The notes under the pieces are model-generated. The model was not told where the DNA came from. It saw only the letters and a list, made by a program, of their open reading frames with translations, and ran no database searches. Made by a program: the position numbers and the translations under genes. Shown one piece after another: positions 6,006 to 8,759 of a stretch of 8,759 nucleotides of DNA (its first letter is position 1; every line of letters begins with the position of its first letter). The stretch is from contig JAEZJB010000248.1 of NCBI GenBank assembly GCA_023415845.1, positions 1-8,759 on the forward strand, written 5' to 3'. This DNA is from Chloroflexota bacterium (lineage in GTDB: Bacteria > Chloroflexota > Chloroflexia > Thermomicrobiales > UBA6265).

Positions 6006-6671
6006 TTATCGATCCAGCAGCCACCGGGCCGCTTGCTGGATGAACTGGATGTGATCGGCCGAATCGTACGACCGCAGATCGTGCCCCAGCGCGTCAAAGA
6101 CCACGCGCCCTGGTCCCACGTCGCGGGCCCAGGCGACGGGTTGGACGATGTCCTGGTAGGTGTGCGTCGCCAGCACGGTGTTGCCGGGCTCAACCTCGAG
6201 GTAGCTGTACATCTCGTCGAAGACGTCGATGCCGGTCAGGCCCGCCACAACCGGGTGATCGGCGGTGGCGATCGTCACCGACGCCGGCGAGATCGGCGGA
6301 TGCATGGACGTGCCTACCACCCACTCACCGCCCAGCCAGCGTCGCCATTCCGGCCACTCCTTGAAGGCTGCCGCCGATAGATGGAAGGCGAGCAATGACA
6401 CACCAGCTTCGCGAACGGCATTCAGTGTCGCGAAACCTTCGGTCCAGGCCACATCGTCGGCATCGTCTGCGCAGGAAACGCCATTGGCGGCATTGACCAC
6501 CAGCAGGTCGGTGCTGGCAAGGTCACCGAACGAGCGGGGATGGGTGCTGCGGAGCCGGGCATCGATGCCGACCTCGCCAAGAATCTCGGCAATTCGTTGC
6601 GAGGTTGCGGCATGGTCGTGCCACTTGCCGTCGTAACGATCGGCGCCGGTCAGGATGATCGCCCTGGTCAT
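6006..6671 (-). CDS. ThuA-like domain protein
   Basis: The 221-residue product is a single ThuA-like domain, a glutamine-amidotransferase-type flavodoxin-like fold. Visible family features are AIILTGADRYDGKWHDH (4-20), DLLVVNAANG (55-64), GVSLLAFHLSAAAFKEWPEW (90-109), FDEMYSYLEV (151-160), and the signature PVAWARDVGPGRVVFDALGHD (178-198). The family is named for a trehalose-utilisation gene of rhizobia, and members often sit beside Gfo/Idh oxidoreductases and sugar enzymes. The biochemical reaction remains uncertain, and the Cys nucleophile of true amidotransferases is not evident. The ATG at 6669-6671 has AGGAGG 7 bases upstream. A longer in-frame start at 6788 would lie deep in the reductase gene and is rejected. 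Its ATGA overlaps the reductase stop by 4 bases, indicating coupled translation. The dipeptidase follows after 78 bases. Confidence 0.9.
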   Translation of the reverse strand: MTRAIILTGADRYDGKWHDHAATSQRIAEILGEVGIDARLRSTHPRSFGDLASTDLLVVNAANGVSCADDADDVAWTEGFATLNAVREAGVSLLAFHLSAAAFKEWPEWRRWLGGEWVVGTSMHPPISPASVTIATADHPVVAGLTGIDVFDEMYSYLEVEPGNTVLATHTYQDIVQPVAWARDVGPGRVVFDALGHDLRSYDSADHIQFIQQAARWLLDR

Positions 6672-7639
6672 CGCTCGTCCTCCTGCTGGCCAGGGACCGG
6701 CACACGGGCCGGGAGCAGCCCCTCGCGTTTCAACTCGGTCCAGAGTTCGTCCGGGATCGGCGTTGCGAGCCAGCCGAGGTTCTGGCACACCTGGTCGGCG
6801 GTGGCCGGACCAGTGAGCAAGCCGGTCACCGCGGGATGGGTCAGCGGGAACTGGATCGCTACGGCCGCCAGCGGCACATCGAAGCGCTGGCAGACCACCG
6901 CAATCCTGGCGACCTGCGCCTGTTCGGCTGCGGTGACGGGCCGGTAGAAGATCTGGGGATCGGGCGCGCCTTCGATCAGGCCGCCATGGAGCATCTGGGC
7001 GACCTGCACGGCGATCCCCCGCTCCTGGGTGATGTCGAACAGCTCGTCGAGCGCGTCCTGGTTGAGCAGCGAATAGCGCCCTGCCAGCAGGAAGACGTCA
7101 AATTCGCCTTCCTCGCCGAACCTTGCCAGCAGCGGAGCCTGAGTCATCCCCACCCCGATCGCCTCGACCACCCCCTGCCGGCGGAGGTCGACCAGGGTGG
7201 GCAGGGCTTCGTGGAGGGCGGATTCGTAATTGTCATCGGCATCGTGGATGAACAGGGTGTCGAAGCGGTCGATGCCAAGCCGCTGCATCGATGCCTCGAC
7301 CGAGCGCAGGATGCCATCACGGGTAAAGTCGAAGTGCCAGCCCCGGCCATACCCGTCGGCCGTGACATCGTCGACCAGGCGCCCGACCTTGGTGGAGAGG
7401 ACATAGTCGTCGCGTGGCACGCCGGCCAGCGTGCGACCCAGGCGCAATTCGGAGAGGCCGTTGCCGTACATCGGTGCGGTATCGAAGGTCCGGATACCTT
7501 CCTGCCAGGCGGTGAGGATGGTCTCCTCGGCCTGGGCGTCGGTCGTGCCATCGCGGGAGATCGAGGCGCATCCAAGCCCGACTGGCGGCAGGTCGGTGGC
7601 ATTGAGACGGTAGGGATCGAACATGATGTGGGTCGTCAT
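6668..7639 (-). CDS. Aldo/keto reductase, D-threo-aldose (fucose) dehydrogenase-like
   Basis: The 323-residue product has the aldo/keto reductase catalytic tetrad: D53 and Y58 in FDTAPMYGNGLSELRLGR (52-69), K84 in LSTKVGR, and H132 in LFIHDADDN. The (beta/alpha)8 fold continues to the C-terminal NAD(P)-binding segment around AVTGLLTGPATADQVCQNL. The early motif PPVGLGCASI and this C-terminal end resemble the group containing D-threo-aldose 1-dehydrogenase, L-fucose/D-arabinose dehydrogenase and pyridoxal 4-dehydrogenase. Oxidation of a sugar hemiacetal to a lactone is therefore the best guess (inference). It is first in the minus-strand operon. The stop overlaps the ThuA ATG. The start codon directly abuts an AGGAGG, an unusually tight spacing; a second Met at residue 6 is 15 bases away from it, which is too far. 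Confidence 0.92.
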   Translation of the reverse strand: MTTHIMFDPYRLNATDLPPVGLGCASISRDGTTDAQAEETILTAWQEGIRTFDTAPMYGNGLSELRLGRTLAGVPRDDYVLSTKVGRLVDDVTADGYGRGWHFDFTRDGILRSVEASMQRLGIDRFDTLFIHDADDNYESALHEALPTLVDLRRQGVVEAIGVGMTQAPLLARFGEEGEFDVFLLAGRYSLLNQDALDELFDITQERGIAVQVAQMLHGGLIEGAPDPQIFYRPVTAAEQAQVARIAVVCQRFDVPLAAVAIQFPLTHPAVTGLLTGPATADQVCQNLGWLATPIPDELWTELKREGLLPARVPVPGQQEDER

Positions 7640-7645
7640 CCTCCT
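7640..7645 (-). promoter_or_regulatory. Ribosome binding site abutting the aldo/keto reductase start
   Basis: On the minus strand AGGAGG is directly followed by the ATG at 7637-7639 with no spacer. The next in-frame ATG is 15 bases from it, so neither start has the usual 5-9 base spacing. Translation may be weak, or initiation may use a start not evident here. Confidence 0.5.
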
Positions 7646-7786
7646 GAGAGCGAGCCTTCACCACGGCGACGGCCAGTGGGAACTGCTGCCGGGATCGTAC
7701 CGGAGATCACCTCTGGACACACGGGGTATCAAGGCCCACCTTCCTGTCTGCCCTCCAGCCTCGACAATTGGCATGGCCAGCAGTGT

Positions 7787-7816
7787 TTGACGGGCGGGCA
7801 CACGGATAGGTACACT
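7787..7816 (+). promoter_or_regulatory. Candidate sigma-70-type promoter for rpmH-rnpA
   Basis: TTGACG (7787-7792, five of six to TTGACA) is followed after 18 bases by TACACT (7811-7816, four of six to TATAAT). It would give a leader of about 200 bases before rpmH. It lies in the divergent region between the reductase operon and rpmH and is the best pair I found there. A dyad overlaps its -10 element. Confidence 0.5.
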
Positions 7817-7823
7817 TCCGTGT
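7800..7823. promoter_or_regulatory. 24-bp dyad (operator-like) over the rpmH promoter -10 region
   Basis: ACACGGA (7800-7806) and TCCGTGT (7817-7823) are perfect inverted 7-mers around a 10-base spacer. The central GTAC of the spacer is also symmetric. The dyad covers the spacer and -10 of the candidate rpmH promoter, the position expected of a dimeric repressor site. The same site could act on the divergent reductase operon. No binding protein is identifiable. Confidence 0.4.
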
Positions 7824-7969
7824 CTCATGCGCTCCGTTGCGCGGCGAGGATCGGGTTCCCACCCAGCCGCAACGGACCTGCCTATGGGCCATTCCGCAGG
7901 CCACATCGTGTCATGGCACACGCTTGTCCCAGGTTTTCTGCCGGGATGAGATCAACGCATTGCGCCAGG

Positions 7970-8017
7970 CTCGATCCGGCGCACCAGAACCATGTGGATC
8001 CGCCTAGCCGGATCGAG
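7970..8017 (+). promoter_or_regulatory. Inverted repeat overlapping the rpmH ribosome binding site
   Basis: CTCGATCCGGC (7970-7980) is perfectly complementary to GCCGGATCGAG (8007-8017), with a 26-base loop. The right arm runs into the GAGGAG ribosome binding site (8015-8020), which lies 7 bases before the rpmH GTG. In the mRNA this 11-bp stem would pair half of the ribosome binding site, so it could limit rpmH translation or act as a protein-binding leader. Function is inferred from structure and position. Confidence 0.5.
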
Positions 8018-8027
8018 GAGCAGTCTC

Positions 8028-8198
8028 GTGTCTACGAAGCGTACATACCAGCCAAAGCGCATCCCCCGGTTGCGCCGGTTCGGCTTCCGCGCTCGCATGG
8101 CCACCAAGGGTGGTCGTCGCGTGCTCGCCGCCCGCCGCCTCAAGGGCCGTCACGCGTTGACGGTGTCGAACGAGGGGAAGTTCACACAGAACAAGTAA
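8028..8198 (+). CDS. rpmH: 50S ribosomal protein L34
   Basis: The 56-residue, strongly basic protein matches L34: TKRTYQPKRIPRLRRFGFRAR (3-23), MATKGGRRVLAARRLKGR (24-41), then the terminal LTV that normally ends the protein. L34 binds 23S rRNA in the large subunit. After LTV there is an extra 10-residue tail, SNEGKFTQNK, making it longer than the common 44-47 residues. Two residues plus the initiator also precede the usual KRTYQP start. Translation starts at GTG 8028-8030 with GAGGAG 7 bases upstream. An in-frame ATG at 7992 lies in the loop of the leader hairpin and would add 12 non-family residues. rnpA follows after 157 bases, the usual bacterial order. Confidence 0.96.
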   Translation: MSTKRTYQPKRIPRLRRFGFRARMATKGGRRVLAARRLKGRHALTVSNEGKFTQNK

Positions 8199-8214
8199 GG
8201 ATCACCGGGCGATC

Positions 8215-8246
8215 CCTCGCCCTTGATCCCTGCGACCAGGGCGAGG
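8215..8246 (+). promoter_or_regulatory. Hairpin in the rpmH-rnpA spacer
   Basis: CCTCGCCCT (8215-8223) pairs perfectly with AGGGCGAGG (8238-8246) around a 14-base loop, 16 bases after the rpmH stop. No T-run follows, so full termination is unlikely. It may attenuate, or protect the rpmH 3' end, and so help set the high L34 to RnpA ratio. Confidence 0.4.
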
Positions 8247-8355
8247 AACCTGCCTCCCGGCACCAACCGGACCGGCAGCTTCCTCGCCTTTTGGCTTTTG
8301 TCCCCATCGGCTCTCCCATGTTCATTCCTCACCATTGCCAGCCAGAGACCGCCGC

Positions 8356-8759
8356 ATGGTAGCCCGCGCCTATCGCCTCCGGGAGGAGTCCGATGTGCGA
8401 CGGGTTCGCGCGCGTGGCAAAGCCTTCGCGCACGGTCCCCTGGTGGCGCGCATCCTGCCCAACGATCTCGAACCAGCCCAGAATCGCTACACCGTGATCG
8501 CAGGAAAGAAATGCGGCAATGCCGTAGAGCGCAATCGGCTCAAGCGGCTCACCCGTGAGGCCCTGCGGGGATATCACCCCTACCTGCTGCCAGGGCACGA
8601 CATTGCCCTGGTCGTGCGTGGCAACCGCATCGAGCTTCCGTCGCTGGAAGTCGCCCAGGAGACGCTGCTGCGCATCTTCCGGCGGGCGAACCTCTTCGTG
8701 CCGGACGCCGAGATGCCGCAACCGGGTGATCCGATCACCTCTGCCTGGTACCTGCGAGA
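8356..8759 (+). CDS. rnpA: Ribonuclease P protein component, 3' end cut by window edge
   Basis: The frame from ATG 8356 gives 134 codons and is still open at the window edge. ARAYRLREESDVRRVRARGKAF (3-24) is the usual start. VIAGKKCGNAVERNRLKRLTRE (47-68) holds the family RNR motif that contacts the RNase P RNA, and DIALVVRGN (82-90) is the last strand region. The protein binds the catalytic RNA and the 5' leader of precursor tRNA to support tRNA maturation. The sequence after RRANLF extends at least 22 residues beyond the usual C-terminus, so the protein is slightly longer than most. The ribosome binding site is weak. A TTG 21 bases upstream in frame is possible, but ATG aligns with the family start. 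It is in the standard position downstream of rpmH. Confidence 0.95.
   Translation, partial: MVARAYRLREESDVRRVRARGKAFAHGPLVARILPNDLEPAQNRYTVIAGKKCGNAVERNRLKRLTREALRGYHPYLLPGHDIALVVRGNRIELPSLEVAQETLLRIFRRANLFVPDAEMPQPGDPITSAWYLR

Noticed and set aside
4545..6380. 611-codon plus-strand open frame
   Set aside because: It begins out of frame inside the toxin gene and is antisense to the dipeptidase and ThuA genes. No family features were seen.
7658..7921. 87-codon minus-strand frame in the reductase-rpmH gap
   Set aside because: There is no ribosome binding site, the composition looks random, and it covers the promoter and dyad region.
6836..8362. 508-codon plus-strand open frame
   Set aside because: It runs antisense through the reductase gene, then through rpmH in another frame, and shows no domain. 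The real genes there have clear motifs and ribosome binding sites.
1..8759. CRISPR array, insertion sequence, tRNA or rRNA gene
   Set aside because: I saw no regularly spaced repeats, no transposase motif with terminal inverted repeats, and no cloverleaf or rRNA-like sequence.

Overview
The window is GC-rich, densely coded bacterial chromosome. The ribosomal protein L34 gene (rpmH) followed by the RNase P protein gene (rnpA) at the right end identifies it as bacterial. High GC, GTG starts and a set of carbohydrate-type accessory enzymes would fit a Chloroflexota (Thermomicrobia-like) organism. That placement is inference only, because no taxonomic marker was compared.

Left part (1-3644, minus strand). 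The 5' end of an enolase-superfamily (mandelate racemase/muconate lactonizing) gene runs off the left edge. About 430 bases without a gene follow, holding a short repeat and a terminator-like hairpin. Next comes a three-gene minus-strand run, transcribed in the order RIO-type protein kinase, class I SAM methyltransferase, Gfo/Idh/MocA oxidoreductase, with gaps of about 38 and 49 bases. The kinase start is overlapped by a short upstream reading frame that has a better-placed ribosome binding site.

Middle (3645-4862). A divergent plus-strand toxin-antitoxin module pairs a Phd/YefM-type antitoxin with a PIN-domain ribonuclease toxin. The two genes overlap by 4 bases. Two TGTACA hexamers one helical turn apart lie upstream; one falls where the -35 element should be, which suggests autorepression. 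A strong hairpin separates the toxin gene from the convergent dipeptidase gene.

Right-centre (4863-7639, minus strand). An operon is transcribed in the order aldo/keto reductase, ThuA-like protein, M19 membrane-dipeptidase-family metallopeptidase. The first two genes overlap by 4 bases (ATGA). With the oxidoreductase and enolase-superfamily genes to the left, the minus-strand genes look like a sugar or small-molecule catabolic neighbourhood. The substrate cannot be read from sequence.

Right end (7640-8759, plus strand). A divergent intergenic region carries a promoter-like pair overlapped by a dyad, and an 11-bp perfect inverted repeat that enters the rpmH ribosome binding site. rpmH and a 3'-truncated rnpA follow. 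No dnaA gene lies upstream of rpmH within the window.

No tRNA, rRNA, CRISPR array or insertion sequence was seen. The most notable points are the TA operator, the rpmH leader structures and the overlapping frame at the RIO kinase start.
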